Source: Streptomyces sp. NBC_00358 (GTDB taxonomy: Bacteria; Actinomycetota; Actinomycetes; Streptomycetales; Streptomycetaceae). Taken from it: a DNA stretch of 64,000 nt. The translations under genes were made by a program, and so were the position numbers. The notes beneath the pieces were generated by a model. That model did no database searches, had not been told where the DNA came from, and was given only the letters and a program-made list of their open reading frames with translations. Of the stretch, positions 16,955-25,713 are shown in pieces. Position 1 is the first letter of the stretch. Every line of letters starts with the position of its first letter. The DNA lies in assembly GCF_036099295.1 (NCBI RefSeq), contig NZ_CP107976.1:6820001-6884000 (forward strand), read 5' to 3'.

Positions 16955-17784
16955 CGCTGGGCGAGGGCGAGGACGCGGCGGGCGCCGGCGACCACCGCCG
17001 CGTCGATGAATCGGCCGTCCGGCAGGGCCTGGGCGCCCGGATCGGCGGCGGCCGCCCTGATGACGGCCTCGGCGGAGTCGACCTCGGCCGGGGTGGGGAG
17101 GTAGGCCCGCTCGATGATGGGGAGCTGGCGGGGGTGGATGGCGGTCCGTCCGAGGAAGCCGAGGGCGCGGCCGCGCGCACAGGACGAGGCCAGGCCCTCC
17201 ACATCACGGATGTCGGGGTAGACCGACTGGACCGGCGGGGGCAGCCCGGCCGCACGGGCGGCCACGACGAGCCGGGCCCGGGACCAGTCCAGGCCCGCTT
17301 CGTCGCGGACACCGAGATCGGCCCGCAGATCGCTCTCGCCGAGCGCGATACCGCGCAGCGCGTGGTGGGACGAGGCGATGGCGAAGGCCTGCTCCACGCC
17401 CAGAGCCGTCTCCAGCAGGGCGTACAGCGGGATCGCCTCGCCCTGCGCGGGGGTCGCGCCCTCCGCCACCCTTACGACGTCGGAGCGCGAGGTCACCTTC
17501 GGCAGCCGCAGCCCGGACAGGCCCGGGAGTGACGAGAGCGACTTCAGATCGGCGTCGGCGAAGGGACCGTCGAGGGCGTTGACCCGGACGTGCACCGGGA
17601 CGGGCGGCGCTTCGGCGAGCAGGTCGGCGGTGGCGGCACGGGCGTACTCCTTGCGGTGCGGGGCGACCGCGTCCTCCAGGTCGACGAGGACGACGTCCGC
17701 GCCGGAGGCCAGGGCCTTGGCCACCACCTCGGGACGGTCGCCCGGCGCGTACAGCCAGGTGAGGGGGAGGAGGTTCGCGGTCAC
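16945..17784 (-). CDS. CitE-like HpcH/HpaI aldolase family CoA-ester lyase
   Basis: 279 residues, GTG 17784, overlapping the stop of the CoA-transferase gene by four bases. TIM-barrel lyase of the CitE/malyl-CoA lyase group. Seen: WLYAPGDRPEV at the N-terminus, the metal-binding VVLVDLEDAV, HVRVNALDG, the acidic ligands in ALLETALGVEQ and GESDLRADLG, and GRTAIHPRQLPIIERAY. The family cleaves or forms a C-C bond in a hydroxyacyl-CoA. It is the last gene of a seven-gene operon and presumably acts on a CoA ester made by the neighbouring CaiB-type transferase. The substrate is not known. Confidence 0.88.
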   Translation of the reverse strand: MTANLLPLTWLYAPGDRPEVVAKALASGADVVLVDLEDAVAPHRKEYARAATADLLAEAPPVPVHVRVNALDGPFADADLKSLSSLPGLSGLRLPKVTSRSDVVRVAEGATPAQGEAIPLYALLETALGVEQAFAIASSHHALRGIALGESDLRADLGVRDEAGLDWSRARLVVAARAAGLPPPVQSVYPDIRDVEGLASSCARGRALGFLGRTAIHPRQLPIIERAYLPTPAEVDSAEAVIRAAAADPGAQALPDGRFIDAAVVAGARRVLALAQRLA

Positions 17785-18983
17785 AGCGCGCCCTCCGCTC
17801 TCAGTGCCTCGATCTCGGGCCCCGTCAGGCCGAGTTCGGTGAGGACGGCGTCGGTGTCCGCGCCGTGCGGGCGGCCCGCCCAGCGGATCGCGCCGGGCGT
17901 CGCGGAGAGCCGGAAGAGGACGTTCTGCATGCGCAGCGGGCCGAGTTCGGGATCGGCGACGGTCGTGACCGTGTCCAGGGCCTGGTACTGCGGGTCGGTC
18001 ATGACGTCCCGGACGTCCTGGACGGGGGCGATCGCCGCCTCCGCCTTCTCGAAGGCGGCGAGGACCTCGTCCTTGGAGCGTTCGGCGATCCACGCGCCGA
18101 CCGCGCCGTCCAGGACGTCGGCGTGGCGGGCGCGGTCCGCGCCGGTCGCGAACCAGGGTTCGTCGATCACGTCCGGGCGGCCGACCAGTCTCATCACCCG
18201 TTCGGCGATCGACTGCGCCGACGTGGAGACCGCGACCCAGGAACCGTCCGCCGTGCGATAGGTGTTGCGGGGCGCGTTGTTCGCCGAGCGGTTGCCGGTG
18301 CGGGGCTGGACATGGCCCAGTTGGTCGTACCAGATCGGCTGCGGCCCGAGGACGGTCAGGATCGGCTCGATGATCGCCATGTCGACCACCTGGCCCTCGC
18401 CGGTGCGCTCACGTGCGGCCAGCGCGGTCAGCACGGCGTACGCCGTGGCCAGTCCGGCGATCGAGTCGGCCAGACCGAACGGCGGCAGGGTCGGCGGCGC
18501 GTCCGGTTCGCCGGTGATCGCCGCGAAGCCGCTCATCGCCTCCGCGAGGGTGCCGAAGCCGGGGCGGTGCGCGTACGGGCCGAACTGGCCGAAGGCGGTG
18601 ACCCGGGCGAGGACCAGGCGGGGGTTGGCCGCGGACAGTTCCTCCCAGCCGAGGTCCCACTTCTCCAGGGTGCCCGGACGGAAGTTCTCGATGATCACGT
18701 CGGCGTCCGCGGCGAGCCGGAGCAGGGTCGCGCGCCCGCCGCGCTTCGACAGATCGAGTGTGATCGTGCGCTTGTTGCGGCCGAGGAGCTTCCACCACAG
18801 CCCGATGCCGTCCTTCGAGGGACCGTGTCCCCGGGACGGGTCGGGCTGGACCGGGTGCTCGACCTTCACGACCTCCGCGCCGAAGTCGCCGAGCAGGGTG
18901 GCGGCGAGCGGCCCCGCGAACAGGGTCGCGAGGTCGAGCACGCGCAAGCCGTCGAGGGAGCCGCCCTCGGTGTGCCCGTTCAC
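17781..18983 (-). CDS. CaiB/BaiF family CoA-transferase (type III)
   Basis: 400 residues, GTG 18983 with a GTGA overlap to the kinase gene. Interlocked-dimer CoA-transferase that moves CoA between carboxylic acids. Seen: VLDLATLFAGPLAATLLGDFGAEVVKVEHP at the N-terminus (Rossmann-like), RNKRTITLDLS, ADVIIENFRPGTLEKWGL-like segment, and GQVVDMAIIEP, where formyl-CoA transferase has its nucleophilic Asp and this protein has Glu. Glu at this place occurs in other actinobacterial members, so activity is still likely. It is coupled to the CitE-like lyase downstream, implying CoA activation followed by C-C cleavage. Substrate unknown. Confidence 0.88.
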   Translation of the reverse strand: MNGHTEGGSLDGLRVLDLATLFAGPLAATLLGDFGAEVVKVEHPVQPDPSRGHGPSKDGIGLWWKLLGRNKRTITLDLSKRGGRATLLRLAADADVIIENFRPGTLEKWDLGWEELSAANPRLVLARVTAFGQFGPYAHRPGFGTLAEAMSGFAAITGEPDAPPTLPPFGLADSIAGLATAYAVLTALAARERTGEGQVVDMAIIEPILTVLGPQPIWYDQLGHVQPRTGNRSANNAPRNTYRTADGSWVAVSTSAQSIAERVMRLVGRPDVIDEPWFATGADRARHADVLDGAVGAWIAERSKDEVLAAFEKAEAAIAPVQDVRDVMTDPQYQALDTVTTVADPELGPLRMQNVLFRLSATPGAIRWAGRPHGADTDAVLTELGLTGPEIEALRAEGAL

Positions 18984-19876
18984 GCGCCGGCCGCCTGGGC
19001 GTCGATCTCGGAGCGGTACGGCATCGAGGACGTCGCCCCGGGCTTCTGCACCGACATCGCGGCGGCCGCCGACGCCCACACCATCGCCTCCGACATCTCC
19101 CGGCCCTCGGCGAGCGCCACCGCGAGGGTGCCGACGAAGGTGTCGCCCGCTCCGGTGGAGTCGACGGCGGTCACCTTCGGCGCGCGCACCGTGATGGGGT
19201 CGGCGCCCCGGGTCGCGTACAGGCTGCCCTCCGCGCCCAGTGTGACGACGACCTCGGGGACCTGTTCGAGCAGCGCGGCGGCGGCTCCGCGCGGGTCGGT
19301 GAAGCCGGTGAGCGCGGCGGCCTCGTGCTGGTTGGGCACCAACAGATCGATGGTGGACAGGAGTTGGGGGGACAGGAACTGTGCGGGGGCCGGGGTCAGG
19401 ATCGTCCGGACGCCGTGTCGGCGCGCGGCCTCCGCTCCGGCGAGCACGGCTTCCAGCGGGATCTCCAGCTGGAGAAGGAGCGCGTCGGCGCTCGCGATGA
19501 GGCCCTCGTCGCCGGGGGCGAGGGCGGTGACGGTGCCGTTGGCGCCGGGGATGACGACGATCGCGTTGCCGCCCTCGTCGTCCACCACGATGTGCGCGGT
19601 GCCGGACGGGCCCTCGGTGGTGCGCAGATGGTCGGTGTTCACACCGAAGTGCTCAAGTGTGGAGCGGAGTTGACTGCCGAAGGAGTCGGCGCCCACCGCG
19701 CCGACCAGGGAGACGTCGGCGCCCGCGTGCGCGGCGGCCACCGCCTGGTTCGCGCCCTTGCCGCCGGGGATCGTACGGAACTCCCGCCCCGTCACGGTCT
19801 CTCCGCGCTGCGGGGCCTTGGTGACATACGCGACGAGGTCCATGTTCGTGCTGCCGAGCACGGCGATATGGGTCAT
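18980..19876 (-). CDS. Ribokinase-family (PfkB) sugar kinase
   Basis: 298 residues, ATG 19876 overlapping the upstream stop (ATGA). Seen: N-terminal GSTNMDLVAYV, the PfkB signature-1 region GGKGANQAVAAAHAGA, VDSTGAGDTFVGTLA containing the catalytic Asp of signature 2, and LTLGAEG-like nucleotide strand. The closeness of PGGKGANQA and the NMD start to RbsK favours a ribose or ribonucleoside as substrate. It is embedded among ADP-ribosylglycohydrolase genes with 4-base overlaps on both sides, which suggests that it phosphorylates the ribose (or a ribosyl compound) they release. That link is inference. No ribose transporter or RbsD is nearby. Confidence 0.88.
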   Translation of the reverse strand: MTHIAVLGSTNMDLVAYVTKAPQRGETVTGREFRTIPGGKGANQAVAAAHAGADVSLVGAVGADSFGSQLRSTLEHFGVNTDHLRTTEGPSGTAHIVVDDEGGNAIVVIPGANGTVTALAPGDEGLIASADALLLQLEIPLEAVLAGAEAARRHGVRTILTPAPAQFLSPQLLSTIDLLVPNQHEAAALTGFTDPRGAAAALLEQVPEVVVTLGAEGSLYATRGADPITVRAPKVTAVDSTGAGDTFVGTLAVALAEGREMSEAMVWASAAAAMSVQKPGATSSMPYRSEIDAQAAGA

Positions 19877-21237
19877 GGGCGAACGGTCTCCCGTTGTGTG
19901 AGGTGTGCGAGGGCGTCGAAGCCGACGCCGTCGAAGTCGGCGACGGAGGTGGCGAGCCGGTTCTTGAGGGGGGCGGTCCAACGGTCGGGCAGGCCCGCGG
20001 GGTCGCCGGTGAGCAGGCCGGCGATGCTTCCGGCGGTCGCGCCGTTCGAGTCGGTGTCCAGGCCGCCGGACACCGCCCGGCACACCGAGCCGCCGAAGTC
20101 GCCGTCCGCGTGGGTGAGGGCGGCGGCGATGAGCGCGGTGTTGGGGACGGCGTGGACCCAGTGGCAGTCGCGGTGGGAGGCGTGCAGCTCGTCGACGACC
20201 ACGGCGAAGTCCGGTGTCGTACGGGCGAGCCGGACGGCGTGGCGGACCGCTCGGGCCAGCCGGGAGCCGGGCGGGACCACGGTCAGCCCGGCGCTCAGAC
20301 AGGCGTGGACGTCCCGGGTCCCGGTGGTGGCCTCGGCGATGGCGGCGGCCGTGAACATCGCCGCGTACACGCCGTTGGCCGTGTGGGTGAGGGCGGCGTC
20401 GCGGTACGCCTGCTCCGCGGCCCGTCCAGGGTCGCCCGGATTGGTCCAGCCGTGCACGTCCGCGCGGATCAGGGCGCCGATCCACTCGCGGAACGGGTTG
20501 TGGCGGCGGGCGGTGTCGGGGGGCTCGACGCCGCTGAGGAGGTTGCGGTAGGCGACGCGCTCCGCGGTGAAGGTGCGGCCGGCGGGGAGTTCGTCCAGCC
20601 AGAGGCGGGCCACGTCCGCGGTGGTGAAGTCCCGGCCGTACCTCTGGAGCAACAGGAGGTTCAGCAGAGGGTAGTTGAGGTCGTCGTCCTCCGGCATGCC
20701 GTCGATGTTCTCGGCCAGGGAGGTGGTGGCGGAGCGCCGGTTCCAGGGATGGGCGTCCAGGATGTCCCGGGGGACGCCTCGCGCGGTGAACCAGGTGCGC
20801 AGCGGCCAGTTGCCGGCGGCCCTGGCCAGCGCCCGGATTCCGTCGAGGGGGAGTTTCTCGACGGGTTTGCCCAGCAGGCAGCCCGCGGCCCGGCCGAGCC
20901 AGGCCGCCTCCAGGCTCGCCCGCGGGGGAGCGGGCACGGGCGCGAACCGGGGCGGCGGCCAGGCCGGGCACTGGGCCTTGATCAGAGCCAGATCCGTCGG
21001 CTCGTCGTCCGCCAGCCTGCCCGGCAGGGCGGCCAGTTCGTCGAGGAGGTCCACCGCGAGCCGGCGCAGGGACGGTGAGGCCGGGGTCGCCGAGGCGCCC
21101 GCGCGGAGCGGGGCCGGCCGGCCGCCCGCCGCACGCCAGCGGGCGGCGACGGAGGCCGGCTCGCGGCCGTCCTGGACGGCCTGGTGGAGCTCGTGCCCGA
21201 GGAGGTCCTCGGGCTGGACCCAGGTCAGTCGGAGCAC
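19873..21237 (-). CDS. ADP-ribosylglycohydrolase-family protein (first of four)
   Basis: 454 residues from GTG 21237, which overlaps the previous gene's end by 13 bases. The start is supported by the family-typical LTWVQPEDLLGHEL opening. After a 130-residue N-terminal extension comes the DraG-type hydrolase domain: WLGRAAGCLLGKPVEKLPL, the first acidic metal motif PEDDDLNYPL, HTANGVYAAMFTAAAIA, and the C-terminal metal motif GGLDTDSNGATAGSIAG. All expected magnesium ligands are present, so it is probably active. The family removes ADP-ribose or a related ribosyl group from an N-, O- or small-molecule acceptor. Substrate unknown. Confidence 0.88.
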   Translation of the reverse strand: MLRLTWVQPEDLLGHELHQAVQDGREPASVAARWRAAGGRPAPLRAGASATPASPSLRRLAVDLLDELAALPGRLADDEPTDLALIKAQCPAWPPPRFAPVPAPPRASLEAAWLGRAAGCLLGKPVEKLPLDGIRALARAAGNWPLRTWFTARGVPRDILDAHPWNRRSATTSLAENIDGMPEDDDLNYPLLNLLLLQRYGRDFTTADVARLWLDELPAGRTFTAERVAYRNLLSGVEPPDTARRHNPFREWIGALIRADVHGWTNPGDPGRAAEQAYRDAALTHTANGVYAAMFTAAAIAEATTGTRDVHACLSAGLTVVPPGSRLARAVRHAVRLARTTPDFAVVVDELHASHRDCHWVHAVPNTALIAAALTHADGDFGGSVCRAVSGGLDTDSNGATAGSIAGLLTGDPAGLPDRWTAPLKNRLATSVADFDGVGFDALAHLTQRETVRP

Positions 21238-22394
21238 GGCGTTCCCGTCAGCGCGGCGTACGCCGCCTCGTGGGCCCGGCGGCGGTGGACGTCGCGGCCG
21301 AAGATCTCCCGGGTCACCTCGGCGAGCGTACGCGCCGGGGCGTCCAGGTCGAGGCGGCTCGACTCGGCGACCGTCTTGGCCCAGCCGTGCGGTACCTCGC
21401 CGCCCAGCGCGCCCGCGAGGGCGCCCGCCATGGTGGCGATGGAGTCGCAGTCGCGGCCGTAGTTGACGGAACCGAGGACCGCGTGCCGGAAGTCCCCGCC
21501 GGACACCAGCAACATGCCGAGCGCGACGGGGAGTTCCTCGATGGAGTGGAGCCGGGAGGGGCGCCGGGCGCCGAGGGAGGGGGAACGGTAGTCGGGGCCG
21601 ACCGTGTCGTACGGGGTGACCGCCCGGCGCAGCGGGACGAGCGCCGACTCGAAGTCCGTGTGGCGGGAGGCGACTTCGCAGACCGCCTCGACGGCGGCGC
21701 GGGTGCCGTCCTTGGCCAGCGCCAGGCACGCGGCCACGACCGAGTCGGGGGTCGCGCCGGGTGAGCAGGCCGCCGCCACCGCCGCCGCGAAGACGCCCGC
21801 GGCCTCGCGTCCGTACGAGGACTGATGGGCGCCCGCGATGTCGAGCGCCTCGGCGTACGCGCCCGCCGGGTTCGCCGCGTTGACCAGGCCGACCGGGGCC
21901 ATGTACATCGCGGCACCGCAGTTGACGATGTTGCCGACGCCGGCCTCCCGGGGGTCCACATGGCCGTAGTGGAGGCGGGCGACCAGCCACTTCTCGGCGA
22001 GGAAGATCCGCTGGAGGGGGAGCGCCTCGGCCTCCAGTTCCGGAATCCAGCGGGGGGTGGTCATCAGGTCGGGGACCAGGTGCTCGGCGACGGAGTAGGC
22101 GTCGAGGTGGTCTCGGACGGTGGCGTACACCCGTACGAGCGCATGGGTCATCAGGGTGTCGTCGGTGACGTGTCCGTCGCCCTTGTGGTACGGGGCGATG
22201 GGGCGGGCGGTGGGCCAGTCGTCGCCGTTCCAGGGGCCGACGACGCCGTGCACGCGGCCGCCGTGGCGTTCGGCGATCTGCTCGGGGGAGTACCCCTCGA
22301 CCGGGCCGCCGAGCGCGTCGCCCACGGCGGCCCCGACGAGGGCTCCGGTGATCCGTTCGTCGAGGGTCCCTGTTCCTTCTCCTTTGGGCGTCAT
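21225..22394 (-). CDS. ADP-ribosylglycohydrolase-family protein (second of four)
   Basis: 389 residues, ATG 22394, seven bases after the upstream stop. Clear DraG-type domain: GALVGAAVGDALGGPVEGY, the metal motif GHVTDDTLMTHAL, IVNCGAAMYMAPVGLVNAANP, AGAHQSSYGREAAGV and the second motif NYGRDCDSIATMAGALAGALGG. This resembles the typical two-motif active site, intact. It shares the same fold and operon with three paralogues, yet is only distantly similar to them, so they probably act on different substrates or in one complex rather than being recent copies. Confidence 0.9.
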   Translation of the reverse strand: MTPKGEGTGTLDERITGALVGAAVGDALGGPVEGYSPEQIAERHGGRVHGVVGPWNGDDWPTARPIAPYHKGDGHVTDDTLMTHALVRVYATVRDHLDAYSVAEHLVPDLMTTPRWIPELEAEALPLQRIFLAEKWLVARLHYGHVDPREAGVGNIVNCGAAMYMAPVGLVNAANPAGAYAEALDIAGAHQSSYGREAAGVFAAAVAAACSPGATPDSVVAACLALAKDGTRAAVEAVCEVASRHTDFESALVPLRRAVTPYDTVGPDYRSPSLGARRPSRLHSIEELPVALGMLLVSGGDFRHAVLGSVNYGRDCDSIATMAGALAGALGGEVPHGWAKTVAESSRLDLDAPARTLAEVTREIFGRDVHRRRAHEAAYAALTGTPCSD

Positions 22395-22401
22395 GCCCGA
22401 A

Positions 22402-24291
22402 TCATCCCTCTGGGGCGGTCAGTTCCGGGGAATCGAGCGGGTCGGCGAGTCCTGTCGCTTCGAGGAGTTCGGCGAGCCCGATCAGATCCGTCCCCGTCAG
22501 CCGGGGCAGCGCGCAGCCGGACAGGGTGCGGCAGGCGTCGCGCCAGGAGGCGGGGATCGCGGCGGCGCCGCCGAGCGCCCCGGTGAGCGCGCCGGCCAGG
22601 GCGGGGGCCGAGTCGGCGACCCGGGACAGACACGCGGCGGCGGGCACCGCCTCGGCAATCCGGCCGTTCGAGGCCAGGGCCAGGGCCAGGGCGACGGGGA
22701 CGGTCTCGGCGGCCGCGATGCCGTAGCTGTAGACGTGGTCGACGATCTGGTGCTCCAGCAGGGGGACCAGGGCGAAGGCGCTCTCGCTGCCCCGGGCCAG
22801 CGTGAGGGCGTGCCGGGCGTTGCGGCCGATCTCCGTCCCGGCGGGCAGTTCGGCGAGGGCCGCCTGCACGCAGGTGCCGACGTCGTGCCCGGCGAGGGCG
22901 AGCGCCACGGCGGCGGCCATGGCGCGGGCGCCGTGCACCCCGTCGCCGTCCTGGGTGTAGCGGGCGTCGAACTCGGCGAGTTCCGCGGCGAGTCCGGGGT
23001 CGCCCGGGTGTGCCACGGCGAGTACGCAGGCCCGTACGCAGGCCGCGTCGTCGAAGTAGTGGGGGTTGTCGTGTCCGGTGGCGGGCGGGCGCAGACCGGC
23101 GGCGAGATTGCCGAGTCCGGCGCGCACGGAGATCCGGGCGCGCAGCGGGAGCAGGGCGGACTCGACCTCGGGGGCGCGGTCGGCCGCGGCGGCGACCTCG
23201 CTGGCGACGGCGTTCCAGGACAGGTCGATGGACGCGCGCATCCTGCGGTCCAGGCTCAGGTCGCCGAGTGCCGTGGTCTCCCCGGCCCGCAGCACGGCCT
23301 CCGCCGCGAACGCCGCCCACTCGGCGTCGTCCGAGGGGCCGAGCCGCAGCGGTTCCGGCGGCTGGTTCAGCGCGATCGGCACGGGCAGGGTCGTCGTCGC
23401 GTTCTGCTCCGCGAAGGTGTCCAGCTCGCGGGTCAGCCGCCGGGTCCACTCGGGCATCCGGGCGGCCCGGTGCCGTGCGGCGGGCCATCCCGCGGCATCC
23501 CCCGCGGCCAGCCCGAGCAGCAGCCCCTCGATCCGGCGCGCACCCGCACCCGCGGGCACCCTCACCGAGGAGATCCCCAGCCCCCGCGCCCCCTCCACGA
23601 GCACCAGGCACTCCGCGGCCCGGCCGACCACCACCGGCTCCGACCACCCGGCAGCCAGTACGGCAGACCCCGCGGGCCCCCCGCTTTCGGCGAGTGTCGC
23701 AGGCTCCCAGTCTTCGGTGGCTGCGGCGGGTTCCCCGCCTTCGGCGAGTGCTGTGGGGTCTCTGCCTTGGGTGAGTGCCGCGGGTTCCCCGCCGTTGGCG
23801 AGTGCTGTGGGGCTCCCGCTTTCGGCGAGTGTCGCAGGCTCCCAGTCTTCGGTGGCTGCGGCGGGTTCCCCGTCTTCAGCGGGTGTCGTGGGGTCTCCAC
23901 CTTGGGCGAGTGCCGCGGGCCCCCCGCTTTCGGCGCCTGCCGTGGAGCTCCCGGCGAGTGCCGTAGGCCCCCCGCCTTCGGCGAGTGTCGTGGGGCTCCT
24001 GCCTTCGGCGGCTGCGGCAGACCCCCCGCCTTCGGCGAGTGCCGCAGGCCCCCCGCCCTCGGCGGCTGCCGTCGGTGTCGTCGCCGTCGAGGGTCCCACC
24101 AGCCCCTGCTTACGGGTGTCCTCGGCCGGTGCCGCCGGGCCGACGGGTGTCGGTGTGTGCGTCGCGAGGGTGCTTCGGGACGGTCCGCCGGCCTCCGCCG
24201 GGGCGGGCGGTGCCAGTCCGGGGGGCGAGGCCGACGCGGCGCCCTCGCCCGGTGTCGGGCCGGACTCGTCCCCGGCCAGGCCGGGCCTCAT
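22402..24291 (-). CDS. Degenerate ADP-ribosylglycohydrolase-like protein with nonapeptide repeats (third of four)
   Basis: 629 residues, ATG 24291, ATGA overlap with the upstream gene. Residues ~1-75 are proline/alanine-rich; ~78-208 are about 15 imperfect nine-residue repeats of the ALAEGGEPA type; ~250-629 form a diverged DraG-type domain beginning IEGLLLGLAAGDAAGWP. The first metal motif survives (SDDAEW, residues 320-325) and GARAMAAAVALALAG fits the fold. The second motif, normally RDADT, reads RVADSAPALAG: the first Asp is replaced by Val. It may therefore be catalytically impaired and serve as a binding or scaffold subunit. The repeat tract is hydrophilic and probably extended. Confidence 0.82.
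   Translation of the reverse strand: MRPGLAGDESGPTPGEGAASASPPGLAPPAPAEAGGPSRSTLATHTPTPVGPAAPAEDTRKQGLVGPSTATTPTAAAEGGGPAALAEGGGSAAAAEGRSPTTLAEGGGPTALAGSSTAGAESGGPAALAQGGDPTTPAEDGEPAAATEDWEPATLAESGSPTALANGGEPAALTQGRDPTALAEGGEPAAATEDWEPATLAESGGPAGSAVLAAGWSEPVVVGRAAECLVLVEGARGLGISSVRVPAGAGARRIEGLLLGLAAGDAAGWPAARHRAARMPEWTRRLTRELDTFAEQNATTTLPVPIALNQPPEPLRLGPSDDAEWAAFAAEAVLRAGETTALGDLSLDRRMRASIDLSWNAVASEVAAAADRAPEVESALLPLRARISVRAGLGNLAAGLRPPATGHDNPHYFDDAACVRACVLAVAHPGDPGLAAELAEFDARYTQDGDGVHGARAMAAAVALALAGHDVGTCVQAALAELPAGTEIGRNARHALTLARGSESAFALVPLLEHQIVDHVYSYGIAAAETVPVALALALASNGRIAEAVPAAACLSRVADSAPALAGALTGALGGAAAIPASWRDACRTLSGCALPRLTGTDLIGLAELLEATGLADPLDSPELTAPEG
23668..24060 (-). repeat. Tandem 27-base (nine-residue) coding repeats with a 135-base higher-order unit
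   Basis: About 15 imperfect 27-base units. A higher-order duplication places two near-identical blocks exactly 135 bases apart (starting 23682 and 23817), each encoding EPAAATEDWEPATLAES. The tract has diverged by substitutions rather than frameshifts, so it is kept in frame. Prone to length variation. Confidence 0.85.
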
Positions 24292-25442
24292 GACCGCACC
24301 GCGTCGCCACCGGCGGCCGGCTCGCGGGCGTCCGTGTCCGGGCGGACGCAGGTGTGCGCGGCGGGCACGGCGCAGGCTTCCGCGGCGGGCGCGGCGCAGG
24401 CGTCCGGGGTCGGAAGAACGCGCCCCCCGGCGCCCCATTTCTCCTCGTTCTCCGGGGTCAGGAGTTCCGCCACGTCCAGGATGTGATGGCCCTCCATGGA
24501 GGGGAGGCAACTGCCACGGGCCGGTCCGATGGCCGCCGCCCACTCGGCGGGGATCGCGGACACCCCCCTGGTCGCCCCCGCCAGCGCTCCGGCCACTGCG
24601 GCCGTCGTGTCCGCGTCGCGTCCCATGTTCACCGCGGTGAGCACCGCCTCGGTGAACTCCCCGTCCGCCGCCGCGTACGCCCCGAAGGCGAGGGCCACCG
24701 CCTCGGGCGCCAGGTCGGTCCACGGGTAGCCGCCGATCACCACCGCGGAGCGCACCGCGCGTTCGCCGCGGTGCGCGACCGCGACCGCGCGGCGCAGGGA
24801 GCGGGCGGTCCAGGAGTCGTCCGGGACGACGGCCAGGGCCGAGGCGACGACCGCGATGGTGGGAGCGCCCGCCATCGCGGCGGCGACCCCCGCCGCGACC
24901 GCCTGGCCGCCGTAGATGCCCTCGCCCTCGTGGCTCACCGAGCCGTCGATCGCCACCAACCGGGCCGCCTCGGCGGGCCGGCCGGCCGCGAACACCCCGA
25001 AGGGCGCCGCGCGCATCGCGAGACCGTCGCTCCACGCGTGCCGGTGCTGGGCGGAGATCGGCGCCGCGAGCCCCCGGCGCAGGTTCTCCAGCGTGCCGCG
25101 CTCGCTGAACCCGGCGCCCCGGAAGGGCCCCTCGTCGCGGTCCGCGATCCACTGGTGCCAGGCCGACTCGACGTGGGCCACGGTCAGCGCCGAGCCGTGC
25201 CGGGCCAGCAGCAGCCCCGAGAAGATCGCGTACTCGGTGTCGTCCGTCCCCGCCGGATGCTCGGCGACATACCCGGTGATCCGGCCCCACTTGGCGCGGA
25301 TCTCCGACGGCTTCATGTTCTCGGCGGGTGCGCCCAGCGCGTCCCCGACGGCGAGTCCGAGCAGCGCGCCGCGTGCCCGGTCACGGAGACCGGCGGCGTT
25401 CCCGGATGCCGGGGACGAGGGAATGCAGGCGATGGAAGCCAT
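24288..25442 (-). CDS. ADP-ribosylglycohydrolase-family protein (fourth of four; first in operon)
   Basis: 384 residues, ATG 25442 preceded by an AGAGGAGAG ribosome site. First gene of the seven-gene minus-strand operon. DraG-type domain: RARGALLGLAVGDALGAPAENM, the metal motif GTDDTEYAIFSGLLL, VSHEGEGIYGGQAVAAGVAAAMAG, and the second motif NMGRDADTTAAVAGALAGA, all intact. The last ~60 residues are a cysteine-containing, alanine-rich tail (DACAAPAAEACAV) not seen in the core family. The ENMKPSEIRAKWGRITGY segment resembles ADP-ribosylglycohydrolases acting on small substrates. Actual substrate unknown. Confidence 0.9.
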   Translation of the reverse strand: MASIACIPSSPASGNAAGLRDRARGALLGLAVGDALGAPAENMKPSEIRAKWGRITGYVAEHPAGTDDTEYAIFSGLLLARHGSALTVAHVESAWHQWIADRDEGPFRGAGFSERGTLENLRRGLAAPISAQHRHAWSDGLAMRAAPFGVFAAGRPAEAARLVAIDGSVSHEGEGIYGGQAVAAGVAAAMAGAPTIAVVASALAVVPDDSWTARSLRRAVAVAHRGERAVRSAVVIGGYPWTDLAPEAVALAFGAYAAADGEFTEAVLTAVNMGRDADTTAAVAGALAGATRGVSAIPAEWAAAIGPARGSCLPSMEGHHILDVAELLTPENEEKWGAGGRVLPTPDACAAPAAEACAVPAAHTCVRPDTDAREPAAGGDAVRS

Positions 25443-25524
25443 ACGTGCCTCTCCTCTCAGGGCCCGGCCAGGTGCACGGAATGCGGCGCGCGGAACCCTT
25501 TGCGGATCTGTCCCACCTTGGCGG

Positions 25525-25552
25525 TTGACAAGAGCCTTACGGGGCCCACTGT
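25525..25552 (+). promoter_or_regulatory. Possible promoter in the divergent region before the VIT-family gene
   Basis: TTGACA (25525-25530) is followed 16 bases later by CACTGT (25547-25552). It points toward the VIT-family gene 160 bases downstream. The operon on the other strand must have its promoter in the same 271-base interval, but I cannot place it. Confidence 0.3.
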
Positions 25553-25713
25553 CACCCGGTCGACATATGTGCATGACATGCCACGGATGAGCGTGGAGAG
25601 GCAAAAGCGCAGGTTAGCGCAGCCTTTCCTTGCTGGCGGCGGGGAATGTCGAGGCGTACTTTGAGGGTTGTCGAAAAGTGGAAACAGTCCAATCAGCACC
25701 CTGGGGGACCGGC

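Noticed and set aside
24291..25290. Upstream extension of the third ADP-ribosylglycohydrolase frame to 25290
   Set aside because: It overlaps the fourth hydrolase gene on the same strand in another frame and is Arg/Gly-rich. ATG 24291 gives the standard ATGA overlap.
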